From Cladosporium sp. IMV 00045 (Eukaryota; Ascomycota; Dothideomycetes; Cladosporiales; Cladosporiaceae), in the NCBI GenBank assembly GCA_001931905.2, contig MSJI02000798.1, positions 20,010 to 84,009 on the forward strand: a DNA stretch of 64,000 bases, in the 5' to 3' direction. Both the position numbers and the translations under genes were made by a program. Below the pieces are notes generated by a model. The model saw only the letters and a list, made by a program, of their open reading frames with translations. It was not told the DNA's origin and did not search any database. This document shows, piece after piece, positions 21,793-31,513 of the stretch. Position 1 is the first letter of the stretch. Every line of letters starts with the position of its first letter.

Positions 21793-22136
21793 CTATTGCT
21801 TCTTCACAGGCGACTGCGCGTCCCTCCTACGAGCAGCCACTCTAGCCCGTCTGCGTTGTCTCTTAGACTTCTGCGCCATTTTTTGTTCGCGAGCCAGCTG
21901 CTCGTCTGCGTTGATCACATCTGCTTCTTCTCTTGAGACTTTCTTGCCGTCGATTACTTTGAACGCAGGAGTGGCTGGGACATTGACAGTAGCTGCAGCG
22001 GCGGCGGCTGCCGCTGCGGCCGCAGAGCGACGGGTGACGCGAGGTGTTGATGGTATGGGTGCGGGTTTCCTGTTACTTGGGGTTAGAGGAGAAGTCGATG
22101 GGTTTTGAGATCTCGTTCGAAGTCTTACTCGGCCAT
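21793..22136 (-). CDS. Small Ala-tract, Arg-rich protein (copy A), unknown function
   Basis: Not recognised. An 8-nt first exon (22136-22129, MA plus 2 nt) and exon 2 (22069-21793) give 94 aa: ATG GCC GA/GTAAGA ... AACAG/G. The protein has PIPSTPRVTRRS, then 11 Ala, then VNVPATPAFKVIDGKKVSRE, a helix with ADVINADEQLAREQKMAQKS and a strongly basic end (KRQRRRARVAARRR). The basic tail suggests nucleic acid or ribosome binding, but that is inference. Copy B (39314-39656) has the same length, splice sites and nearly the same sequence, with silent changes in the Ala codons, which supports a real gene. Confidence 0.6.
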
Positions 22137-22834
22137 TGTTGTGTGTGTGAAGATCGTGGGATGAAGCCGTAAGTTTCACGCCTGAGAAAATTGTCGCAAG
22201 TCGACTTGTGATCCAGCAGTGGTCGGTGGATATGGCTTGGGCCAATGGCAATGCTAATAAACAGATTCAACCTGGACACAACGATTGTATAGGCTCAAGG
22301 GAGTGTATTATGTAATTCTCTAGCTGTATGCTCATCAAATCATCGTAACAACCTCTGTAACAACATCACTTTTGTTGGCGCAACCGTGCCCCGGCCCGCA
22401 AAATTGAAGGGCCCCTGAAGGGAGGGGTTTCAACCATGCTGGACAGCAACAAACCTGCCTGAAGAACTCCACATGGGAATGTTGTACACAAGACAAACTC
22501 TCATGAAAACAAACATGACATTAAACTTGTGCATCCGGATGATGTGCTCAAGCTGATCTCTCCTGCATGCCAGTGATGAGAATACCGCGTATCTCTATGC
22601 CTGGGTTGTTCCGCCACCATCCATACAGTACGCGCAACGCATCATTATCTCCCATCGACCACGCCAACCATCGTCAACCGAACAGCATTTCGAACCCCCA
22701 AACGGAACAAGAGTCTTGCTTCGCAGATGCAGCCGAGAGCTTGGCTTCACCTGTTTGCGGCCCCACCGAAAATCCTCGACCGCTTGCTTTGTCCTTCGGT
22801 GAATATGAGACATTGTCATGGACACGGCCTTGTA
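22137..22834. other. Intergenic region (copy A)
   Basis: About 700 bp. A GC-rich stretch around 22380-22450 (GCCCCGGCCCGCAAAATTGA) is well conserved in copy B at 39893-39950. No coding or RNA feature is identified. Confidence 0.4.
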
Positions 22835-23146
22835 TCAGTATTGCAAATCCAGAGTCTCGGGATCGAGGACTGGAGGCGACATCCAAGGGAGACATGCCTG
22901 GTCCAGCACATCATTCGCCAACCAGTCCGCAGTCTGATTCTGCTCGCGTGGTACCTTCTTGAAAAGAAATTGGATATCATACGCGGCCTTGAGCTCGAAG
23001 ACCAGACCGTCGATTTGCCGAAAGAGGTCTTCGTTGACGACGGGGCGATTGCGCGCGGACATGAAGTCGTTGTATCGCCATTTGTTGATGTAATTGGTCA
23101 TGCTGTTGACTAGGTAGGCTGAGTCAGTCTCCTTCAGAGCGCACAA
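22835..23146 (-). pseudogene. RNase H remnant, C-terminal half only (copy A)
   Basis: RNase H1-type fold fragment: TDSAYLVNSMTNYINKWRYN, then RPVVNEDLFRQIDGLVFELK, VPREQNQTADWLANDVLD. It keeps the third catalytic Asp (TDS) and the last one (TADWLA). The first strand and the Glu helix, seen in copy B as IDGACRNNG and RTELYAAIVAL, are missing. Upstream the frame stays open for about 20 codons (…DPTSQLVSFDRF…) but does not match the family, then meets TGA. Probably a deletion allele and not a working enzyme. Origin (host gene or old retroelement) cannot be decided here. Confidence 0.65.
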
Positions 23147-23598
23147 GGCAGCTGCAGGTGCGAATCGATCGAAAGATACAAGCTGGGAGGTCGGATCTTG
23201 TAAGTGGGGTCAAAATGAGCATTCACTGTATGCTGTAGGTCCAAGTTGTGAGGGAAGTTACTTTACATTTGCACAGAAGAAGGCGGGGTGTTGACTTTTG
23301 TGGTCACTCCATTGCGGAATTATGAGACTTTTGAATCGCTAAAGCTGTCGTTCAGCTGTGAAGATGGAATGTGGTATCGACTCCAATGACTGTGCCGTGA
23401 GACCGTCATAAAAAAGCACGCGCCCAATGGTGGAATGTCTGATAACCGAACGCGCAAAGCATTTTGTCCCGTTTGTTCTACGTTTCAAAAAGACCACCAA
23501 GTCAAACGAAACCATGCATGCAGCCGCCAAAGATCGGGTTCGCGCCTCTTGCACCACGACAACGCCAGTACCGACCATTCGTGTGGAGCTCCACCCTA

Positions 23599-24399
23599 TC
23601 ATGCAGACGGGTTTTCAAAGAAACGACGTGGGAACCTCTCGCCAAACAGCTCGTAGACTGAAAGATCCCACGTCGCTCTGCCGTAGAGGGCTGCCTCAGC
23701 CAATCTCTGTGCCGGAATGTTCATATCGGGCGCGCAGTGCCAGAATCGCACTCGGGTGCCCATGCGAGAGACCTCATTCACAAGGTCGTCAAGATGGATG
23801 ATAAGCTCCTTCGCATCGACATCGAGAGCGCCACTTATCGGAGCGTTCTCGCCCTGGCGCAGTCTACGAATATAGTCGACCATCAAGAGGACGACGACAT
23901 TCGAATCAGTCTTGATGATGACCTGTTGGATGCCTGCGCCGCGCCAGTGTTTGCCGTTAATGACGCGCTTCACCAGTTTCATTGCTGTGTAGGCGGCGTA
24001 TAGCTGTACTTTGATGTCGCTGAAAAAGAATCGGTCGAGAACGGCAAGCGAGGTATTGTAGGCGGAATTGATGTTGCAGAAAACGCCGATGCCAGTCAAA
24101 GAGTTAGGATAGCCAGCGTTGCGAACAATGCCTTTGGTTCCGATGATGACTGTCTTCTCGTGATCACGGTGTGGTCCTGCGACGAGGTCGTAGCATGAAT
24201 CCTCATGTCGATCCACAGGCCATGGATAGTGCGCAAGTTCTCCACATCCGCAATTGCACTCCGGACAACGACTCCACGTAAAGCCTTCGCCTTTGACATG
24301 GCACTCGATGTCATTGTGATCTACGAGGCGAGGCCATGTCGCGTGTGGGACAAAGCGGCGGAAGCTAGGGTCTGACGGGCGGAAGATAGGGTCTGACAT
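23599..24399 (-). CDS. RNase H-fold protein lacking catalytic acids (copy A)
   Basis: 266 aa in one frame. The C-terminal two thirds align with RNase H: IIGTKGIVRNAGY (first strand), DIKVQLYAAYTAM (helix), VIIKTDSNVVVLLMVDYI and NIPAQRLAEAAL. Compared with the RNase H in copy B (IDGACRNNGY, RTELYAA, QTDSAYL, RADRLA), the catalytic set D-E-D-D reads K-Q-D-Q, so nuclease activity is unlikely. The N-terminal third has a possible metal site (CPECNCGC) and conserved aromatic blocks (HATWPRLVDHNDIECH, AHYPWPVDRHEDSCYDLVAG). The start could also be an inner Met. Copy B carries a frameshift in the same gene. The role is unknown; a substrate-binding or regulatory role is possible. Confidence 0.65.
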   Translation of the reverse strand: MSDPIFRPSDPSFRRFVPHATWPRLVDHNDIECHVKGEGFTWSRCPECNCGCGELAHYPWPVDRHEDSCYDLVAGPHRDHEKTVIIGTKGIVRNAGYPNSLTGIGVFCNINSAYNTSLAVLDRFFFSDIKVQLYAAYTAMKLVKRVINGKHWRGAGIQQVIIKTDSNVVVLLMVDYIRRLRQGENAPISGALDVDAKELIIHLDDLVNEVSRMGTRVRFWHCAPDMNIPAQRLAEAALYGRATWDLSVYELFGERFPRRFFENPSA

Positions 24400-24700
24400 G
24401 GTCGCGGTAATACTGACGAAGAATAGAGTGATTGGCGAGTACTGGTTCGTCGAATGTGTTCGAAGATGAACTTGGAGGGTAGGTATAATTATCGTAAATA
24501 CCTAAGGTAAGTAGACGAGTTGCTGAAATCGACCGAAAACCCGAGCAGAAGGAACAATGGCTTGCGATGACCGTGGCTGCTATAAATTTTTGGAAGCCAC
24601 GTCCATCCGGAGTAAATGGAACAACGAACTCCACGCGTAATGAATCCAAAGTGGACGCCCTCTGAATCGCTGGCTTTCCTTCCTAAAGGCAGGAGTGTGA

Positions 24701-26083
24701 TCAGAACCAAGTATGGCGGCTTGCCTCTGGGATAAACCCTCGCGATCTTAAGTCACGATCCGTTTCAGCCATTCCCTGCTTCTTCATACCATTGAGGCAG
24801 CCTGCAGCCTCACAGCCTGAAACCCCCTTTCCAGTTTGTTGAGAAGTTGTTGCTCCTGCTCCCATCATCCTGCTTTGCAGAATGAAATTCCTATGTACTT
24901 GATGCATATCCTGGAAGTAGTCGACGGGTGGGGGGTGCACCGGCCTAGACAGCCCAGAAACCCGAGATTCTGGGTCGTCGAAGCTGTTAACAATAGTGAC
25001 TTGCGGGAACCAGCCGGGGCGCTCAAACGCCATATCGATGTCCTTGTGATCTATGAAGTGTGTGCCTGCTCCACAAAGGTAGCCCTCATGTGTGTTGTAC
25101 CAGCGGATTTGCATCGGACAGACGCCCATTGTTCGGATCAACGTCTGGACTTTCTTTTCGAAGCGCTGCAGCTCTTTCTCGCCCTTGGCTTCGGCTTCCT
25201 GGCGCGCTTTGCCGCCGGCATTTGCTCCGGAATACTTCTCAACCTTTGTAGTCTTTGTTGTCGCCGTGTTATTGTGAGACGTAGTCACTGGGGTATTGGC
25301 TTTGAATTGCTTCTTAGTCTTTGCAGCAGTGGTTGGTTTGTCGCGAGACTTGGTCACTGGAAGGTTGACTTCGATATTTTTTGCAACCTTTGCAGCAGTG
25401 TTTGTGCTGCCTCGAGGCGCAGTCACCGTAGGATAAGCTCCACGATGATTCTCAAATATTGTAGAAGTGGCTGTGGTATTGAGAGACGTAGCAACCGGAG
25501 TCGGGGCTTGCTGTAGACCGGCCAAGTCGCGTTTGGGCGGCGGATCTTGCTTTGGAGTGGCCTTCATCAAGCTGGAAAAGTCAATGGCTTGCGGTTGCGT
25601 CGACTGAGACGCAGCCTGTAGTGAGTAGCTCATGTTCGCTCCAAGTTGCGTCTGCGGTGACTGAATGACATTCTGCTGATATTGCTGTGCTTGACTAGTG
25701 AATGCGGATTGAGCTTGTCCTTGATGTTGCGTGGCTGCCGGCGGTTGACTGACATACTGCGGGCTCGATAAGACGCTTTGCTGATGGGTAGTGGTCGTTG
25801 TCGTTGTCGTTGTCGTGTTCGTATTCGATGCTTGTGAGACTGCCTGTACCTGAGGTACAAGATGCTGTTCATTGCCCATTACCATTGCTTGACCATATGG
25901 CTTCGGTGTCGGCCCGGTATTGGCGTTGGGTTGAGCATACTGATATGCATATGTGTTGTACTGTTGGCCGTTCATGGCTCTTAGTGGGAATGCGAGTTGC
26001 TCGAATCGATAAGTTTGCGAATCTGCTTGACGCGAGGAAGTAAGTGGGTGCGAGGAAGCGCCATCAAATATACCTTTTAACAT
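24701..26083 (-). CDS. Gln/Thr-rich protein with conserved C-terminal domain (copy A), unknown function
   Basis: Not recognised. 460 aa if started at 26083; the more natural start may be MNGQQYNTYAYQYAQPNANT at 25975. The N-terminal half is low complexity (Gln, Thr, Ala; a run of Thr after SNTN). A Lys/Thr-rich linker precedes a compact domain from about KKVQTLIRTMGVCPMQIRWY through GYLCGAGTHFIDHKDIDM, FPQVTIVNSFDDPESR and PPVDYFQDMHQVHRNFI to GCEAAGCLNGMKKQG. The domain has paired Cys and His that could bind a metal. This copy stops at TTC TGA after SRHTWF, while copy B reads TTT GGA and continues for about 68 codons. Conserved between copies mainly in the C-terminal domain. Confidence 0.55.
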   Translation of the reverse strand: MLKGIFDGASSHPLTSSRQADSQTYRFEQLAFPLRAMNGQQYNTYAYQYAQPNANTGPTPKPYGQAMVMGNEQHLVPQVQAVSQASNTNTTTTTTTTTTHQQSVLSSPQYVSQPPAATQHQGQAQSAFTSQAQQYQQNVIQSPQTQLGANMSYSLQAASQSTQPQAIDFSSLMKATPKQDPPPKRDLAGLQQAPTPVATSLNTTATSTIFENHRGAYPTVTAPRGSTNTAAKVAKNIEVNLPVTKSRDKPTTAAKTKKQFKANTPVTTSHNNTATTKTTKVEKYSGANAGGKARQEAEAKGEKELQRFEKKVQTLIRTMGVCPMQIRWYNTHEGYLCGAGTHFIDHKDIDMAFERPGWFPQVTIVNSFDDPESRVSGLSRPVHPPPVDYFQDMHQVHRNFILQSRMMGAGATTSQQTGKGVSGCEAAGCLNGMKKQGMAETDRDLRSRGFIPEASRHTWF

Positions 26084-27481
26084 CAGTTCGTCACCTAGGT
26101 GAATGGATCGAGCGAAGGTGCTTTTGACCTCATCGATGAGCTCATGCTCCTTTTGACATTTGGTTAATGTGGTCGACTACCAAGCCTCCTGAGAGTGATC
26201 ATGGCCCAGGAACATGGACACTCAGGGAAGGGTGTTATTTCAACAGCACTCTTCTAGCATTCTGGATTGTCATGAGAAGCTTTTGTAGACTGGCTGCAGG
26301 TGACTTGAACAAGGCGGCCTGATTAGCTAAATCAGCAGAATGACACCAACCTAATTCTTCCAGGCGCCAGACATCTGTCAATGAGAGATGTCCGACTTTG
26401 GAACCATCTTAGCCACAAAGCCGTGAGCATGAGCTGTGATATCTGCGTAAAGTCATCGAAAGCGTTGCGTATGATGCATGCCATGATCTGAAGCGACTTG
26501 TCTGTATTGCGCCGCAAGGTGAGGCGGAAGTGATGTGAGTTCGCGTTCTGGCTTCTGATTGGCTGAGTTTGAGCGCGCGCTAGTAATTTGCCAGTTTTCT
26601 TGTGAGGTTGTCGCGCGCGGCATGCCTAATCGGGAAGGCCGGCAGCAGGATAGTATCTCGACTCAATCAGAATAACTATCGAGGTGTACAAAACCCAATA
26701 CGCGTCTTCTCTGTTCAGACTTGAATTTGCTGTCGCTATTCGTGCATGACATATACTTGTCGTGGCTGAAGGAACCGGCAGCAACCAAAATTAGTACGCT
26801 GGACCGTCAGCCTTGGTCGGAGAGTCGGGCGAAGACTTGGCCGATATGCTCCGCCTCAACATTCGCAAGCATCACTCGCCACGTACAAGTCATCATTCCT
26901 TCACGCATCTTTGTGTGTACCGGCCTTTCGTGGTTGGTATCTTGTACTATCTGTGCGAGAATCATGGGGAATACACGTCGTTATTTTGAGTGCAGCCGAT
27001 GGCGCTGCCAGAAGAAGACTCGGTAAATCCTGCGATTCATCCGGACCATCGCTCTTTGTCGACCAAGTGTACCTGTGCTGCCTGTGATGACACTAGACTT
27101 CATGGTGCTCATGTGTCTCTTTTTGCGACGAAGCCTTACACAGCCGGACATCTCTGCGGCTACTGCTCACGTACGCGTATGACGATGACTGGAGGCTCTG
27201 CCTTGCCAGACTCAGCCCTGCAAGTCGGTGGCGGACTGCTGATGGTCGCCTGTAGATTAGCTACGGTGGGTTGGTTGCGTACGCATGTTGGCTCACTATT
27301 CTTGATCAAAGGAATATAATCATCCTCTTCCTTGGCTTTCAGATTCTTCTCTGGCCCATCAAACAGCTCAATCAACATCGACAACGCATCTGTCGCTACG
27401 GACGCAAAAATCCACATACACCATATCTTCGATCTCATTCAGAACAACTAAATCATTCAAATCAACACGAAAGACGGCAAA
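26084..27481. other. Gene-poor stretch upstream of the secreted protein (copy A)
   Basis: 1.4 kb. The + strand shows several short open frames also present in copy B (44011-45402), for example AGHLCGYCSRTRMTMTGG at about 27140-27193, but start, frame and stops differ between copies. No gene is called. The last 200 bp before 27482 should hold the promoter and 5' UTR of the secreted-protein gene. Confidence 0.35.
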
Positions 27482-27847
27482 ATGCACGCGATTGCCATCA
27501 TCCTCGCCGGCATCGTCGCCATTGCCGCTGCAACACCTATCAACGTCCCCAGACAAGATCAGTTGGCAACTGGAGCCGCACCTGCCTTTCCCACCGGCAC
27601 CGGCAGTGGTTCTGCTCCCGATGGTTTCGGTCCACCTCCTGATGTGCCTTTCCCCAGGCCGGTCCCAGTACCTCGCCCCAGCGGCGACAGCGCCCCTTGT
27701 CCCGTAGACGGCAAACTTATCTGCAAAGGACCTAAACAGTGGGGTCTCTGCAATTGGGGCAAAGTGCAGTTCCAGCAAGTTGCCGCTGGCACGCAATGCT
27801 TAGATGGAGAAATTGTTTTCGCGCAAGGCTTCGGTACCAACGCTTGA
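27482..27847 (+). CDS. Small secreted Cys-containing protein (copy A)
   Basis: 121 aa. Residues 1-18 (MHAIAIILAGIVAIAAAT) form a signal peptide, followed by PINVPRQ, which has a possible propeptide end. The middle is Pro/Gly-rich (APDGFGPPPDVPFPRPVPVP). The C-terminus has four Cys spaced as CPVDGKLICKG, WGLCNWGKVQFQ and AAGTQCLDG, resembling the C..G...C.G...C..G....AxGT.C pattern of CBM19-type chitin-binding or similar fungal wall/apoplast modules. No enzyme domain. Could be a wall protein or effector-like protein; function is not established. Copy B (45403-45768) differs by few residues and keeps all Cys. Confidence 0.75.
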   Translation: MHAIAIILAGIVAIAAATPINVPRQDQLATGAAPAFPTGTGSGSAPDGFGPPPDVPFPRPVPVPRPSGDSAPCPVDGKLICKGPKQWGLCNWGKVQFQQVAAGTQCLDGEIVFAQGFGTNA

Positions 27848-28508
27848 GGCTAGAACCTATGCGATCGTTTCTCCATCACGATCGACCTTCTGTCCTTTCA
27901 CTCAGTCCAAAGACAGACTCATGTGATTCATCTGGCAATCGATACATCAAGACTTTGGAGGCTTTCTTTGATTGGTGGTTCACTGGACAAATGAGGCTCT
28001 TGGGGGATCTTTTATTTTTTCCTTTTCTTTCTTACTTTCATTTTCTATCCCTTTCGTTTCCTGTCCAGATATATCCATGCCTAGATGCTACTGCAGAGGA
28101 CGTGCCTACGATTCAACGTCAGACTAATACATAATACAATACTTGTGGATTATTTCAACATTGGACCGCGTCACTCTCATTTGCTTGATGGATTTCTTCA
28201 ACATCACCGCTACGACGCGCCTTCACAGTCATACATCTATACAGAGCACTTCACATATACCTTGTATCGTTCATTAAGATAATCACATGTGCACTTCACA
28301 TTCACTAATGCCTCTTTCCTCTTTCGTCACTTAAGCCTGGACCCTGCAGCTGTGGAGGCTTTTGGCCCGCTAGCGTGCCGCTCCACAAATTTTTCGAGGC
28401 TCTCAAGTTCGCGAATCGCTCTACTGCAACAATCGACTTCGTCGAGCGTTACACTCTCCGATCCACCTAACACACCACATTCCTCTCCGACGCAACCTAT
28501 CTTTCAAG
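27848..28508. other. Intergenic region upstream of SRP40 (copy A)
   Basis: About 660 bp. The last 200 bp (28300-28508) are nearly identical to 46209-46419, as expected for a conserved promoter and 5' leader of SRP40. A T-rich patch lies at 28011-28060. No other feature. Confidence 0.45.
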
Positions 28509-28956
28509 ATGGCTGCGACTCAGCAACTTGGCCACGACGTCTGGTCGTACAAAGATGTCGCCGCCCCCAAGGTCAATGACGTCCTCAACCAAGTCGCAGA
28601 GTTCCTCTCTGCGGTCGGTTTCAAGAAGTCGCTGAAGGCGATTGAGAAGGAGGCAAAGGGCGATGGCTTCGAGATTGACATCAAGGCTTTCAAGAAGACT
28701 GTTGAGGATGGCACTGCGCCGGCCCTGACGCAGCTCTGGCACGATTGGCAGGCGAAGAAGGGCGCGAAGGCCACCAAGGACGACGACAGCTCAAGCGCTT
28801 CTTCTGACAGCGAGAGCGACAGCAACAGCAGCTCCGATTCCAGCTCCGACTCCAGCTCCGAGGAAAGCGACTCCGACAGCGACTCCGACGAGAAGATGGT
28901 CGTCGACGTCAAGGCCGAGGTCACTAGCGACGACAGCAGTTCCGAGAGCGAGGCTG
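28509..28956 (+). CDS. SRP40: SRP40/Nopp140 homologue, 5' part (copy A), cut by gap
   Basis: N-terminal half of a nucleolar Ser-rich chaperone linked to pre-rRNA and snoRNP biology. MAATQQLGHDVWSYKDVAAP is followed by a LisH-like motif (VNDVLNQVAEFLSAVGFKKS), LTQLWHDWQAKKGAKATK and the start of acidic Ser repeats. The frame runs straight into the N run. Its last 182 bases (28775-28956) look identical to 47943-48124, so the rest of this gene is almost certainly 48125-48980. The reading through the gap into eIF3b is an artefact of the join. Confidence 0.88.
28775..28956. repeat. Contig-end overlap (left member)
   Basis: 182 bases that appear identical by eye to 47943-48124 across the inserted contig. 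The corresponding copy B segment (46686-46867) differs at four positions I can see. Confidence 0.88.
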
Positions 28957-28976
28957 NNNNNNNNNNNNNNNNNNNN
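28957..28976. other. Assembly gap, 20 N
   Basis: A run of 20 N, a fixed-size placeholder. It joins the middle of SRP40 to the middle of eIF3b, which is not a natural junction. Confidence 0.99.
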
Positions 28977-30699
28977 CCCGAACCGATTGTGGACAGACAA
29001 GCCTGGACCGAGTCTTTCGTGCAGTGGTCCCCCAAGGGCACATACCTCACATCTATGCACTCTCAGGGTGTGCAACTCTGGGGAGGCCCCGGCTGGTCAA
29101 GACAGAAGCGTTTCATGCACCCTGGCGTCAACCTTGTCGACTTCTCTCCCAACGAGCGCTACCTCACCACCTGGTCTCACCGCCCGATGCAGATCGACGA
29201 AGGCCACCCCGTTCTCGGCGTTGATGAGGATGGCAAGAACTACATCATCTGGGACATCGCTACTGGCAAGCCTATCCGTTCTTTCGTCACTCTCGATCTC
29301 CCCGGCCCTACCACCGATGCCGAGGGCCAGCCCGTGAAGAAGAAGCTGCAATGGCCTGCTTTCAAGTGGTCTGCCGACTCCAAGTACGTTGCGCGCATGA
29401 ACCCTGGCCAGGGTGTCAGCGTTTACGAACTCCCCCGCATGAACCTTATGGACAAGACCAGCATCAAGATCGAGGGCATTATGGACTTCGAGTGGTGCCC
29501 CGCGAACCCCCAGAGAGCCGACGTCAAGACCCCCGAGCAACTGTTCTGCTACTGGACTCCCGAGATGGGCAGCAACCCCGCCAAGGTCGGTCTCATGTCC
29601 GTCCCTACCAAGGAGGTCGTCCGTACCCGTAACCTGTTCAACGTCTCCGATGCCAAGCTTCACTGGCAATCCAACTCCGATTTCCTCTGCGTCAAGGTCG
29701 ACAGACACAGCAAGAGCAAGAAGAGTTTGGCAACCAACCTCGAGATTTTCCGCGTCAAGGAGAAGGGCGTGCCCGTCGAGGTCATCGACACTATCAAGGA
29801 CACCGTCATCAACTTCGCCTGGGAACCCAAGGGTGACCGTTTCGTCCTCATCACCGCTGGCGAGATTCCTCCCGGATCCGCCGTCCCCCCCAAGACTTCC
29901 GTCAGCTTCTTCTGCCCCGAAAAGGTCAAGGGTAACGGCGTTGGTAACTTCAAGCTGATCCGCACCGTCGACAAGAAGAACAACAACGCCATTCACTGGT
30001 CGCCCAACGGCCGTTTCGTCGTCGTCGCCACCGTCCTCAGCCAGCAGTCTTTCGACCTCGACTTCTACGACTTTGACTTCGAGGGTGACAAGGATGAGAA
30101 GGACAAGGATCTCACCGCCAACCTTCAACTCCTCAACAGCGCCGACCACTACGGCGTGACCGACATCGAGTGGGACCCCTCTGGTCGCTTCGTCGCCACC
30201 AGCGCCAGTGTCTGGAAGCACAGAGTGAGTAGCAACCCATACCCTACGTGAAACACCTCAAAAACACACACTAACAAGCCCCTCCCAGATGGAAAACGGC
30301 TACCACATCTACTCCTTCGCGGGCAACATGCTGCGCGAAGAGCCGATCGAGCAATTCAAGCAGTTCGTGTGGCGCCCGCGCCCGGAGCGCCTGCTCAGCA
30401 AGGAGGAGATGAAGACTGTGCGCAAGAACCTGCGCGAGTACTCGCGCCAGTTCGAGGAGGCCGACGTCGCCAAGCGCAGCTCCGCCGACAAGGCCGTCGT
30501 CGAGGAGCGCCGCCGCAAACTCAACGAGTGGCTCGCCTACCGCGAGCGCACCGTCGCCGACTTGCTGGAGGACCGCGAGGAGTTCGGCCTCCCGGAGATC
30601 AGCGAGGAGCGCGCTGCCCTGCAGGTCGATGATGAGGGCCAGGTTGTTGAGGAGATCTTTGAGGAGATTTTGGAGGAGAGTGAGGAGGTTATTGAGTAA
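28977..30699 (+). CDS. PRT1: eIF3 subunit b (copy B), 5' end missing at gap
   Basis: Second eIF3b, starting at [10 protein letters not shown]. The first exon, the RRM and the first part of the following region are absent because the contig begins here. Exons 28977-30224 and 30289-30699 use the same splice sites as copy A. The encoded protein is the same as copy A over the shared part as far as I can read it, with only silent base changes (for example GACGAGGACGGC versus GATGAGGATGGC). That pattern shows strong purifying selection on both copies, or recent separation. It is not evidence for a truncated protein in the cell. Confidence 0.93.
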
Positions 30700-31513
30700 G
30701 CGGGTTTGGAAGAATGGAAATGGAGAATGAGTACGAGGGAATGAAAAAAGCAAGATTTCCGATTTTCTTCTACGCGATGGGGAATGCTTTTAGACCTTGT
30801 GAACATTTTTGCATGGCGTTGTACGTTTTTTTGGCTGGCACGCTCGCCTCCGGACGAGGCGAGGAAAGGGAAAACGACGCATGAAAAGGATCGGAAGTGG
30901 GATTTGACACTTGTGTACTGTGTTTTCCCGCATGTGGATAGAGGAAGATTTGAGACAAAATGCCGGTATGCAGAAGATTGATGTTTATTCGTTGACTTGG
31001 TATATTTGCTTGGTCTTGAGGATGTCGTGAGGTATGTGACAGTAAGCGCTGTGGTTGTGATCATCGCTCTCTGGGCGATATACATGTAGGTACATGTATC
31101 TACTGATAATGATACAAGACGCGATAGAGCGAATAAGTCCCAATGTCTCTGACGGTTTGATACATATTGTTTTTCGGAAAGGAACATTCGTCGTTTTGTT
31201 GTGCTCCAGTTGGAGCAAATACAGGATAATACGAAGAACATCACAAGTTCGACGTGACGGTGCATAGTTTCCCTTCCCTCACGTTCCAAACACCACCGCT
31301 AAAATACAAGCTAAAAGAAAAGAATTGGGAAATCTAATTGAGAAACACGACAGAGGTACAGACAATATCCCAGCGATTTGTCTCAAACACTACCTATTAA
31401 AACAAGCAACGCGAAAAGTACCTCCCCATCCACACCGCAACATCCGCTCGACGAACCCTCAACGCCCTCCCACACGCCACACCAACCCAACACAACCACC
31501 AAACCCTCACGCA
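30700..31513. other. Intergenic region between convergent genes (copy B)
   Basis: Counterpart of 13103-13961, shortened and heavily substituted relative to it. No gene seen. Confidence 0.5.

Larger units (their letters stand above)
11380..28956. repeat. Duplicated block, copy A (left part)
   Basis: Same genes in the same order and orientation as 28977-47922. Base 11380 aligns with 28977, the first base after the first gap. The block ends at the gap inside SRP40; its natural continuation is at 47943 by sequence identity of the ends. Coding exons are close to identical between copies, while intergenic sequence carries many substitutions and indels, so the copies are diverged alleles, homeologues or an older duplication rather than a recent exact repeat. 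Confidence 0.95.

Noticed and set aside
28509..30251. A 580-aa frame joining SRP40 to eIF3b
   Set aside because: It crosses the 20-N gap. The SRP40 half continues at 47943 by sequence identity and the eIF3b half lacks its normal start, so the fusion is an assembly join.
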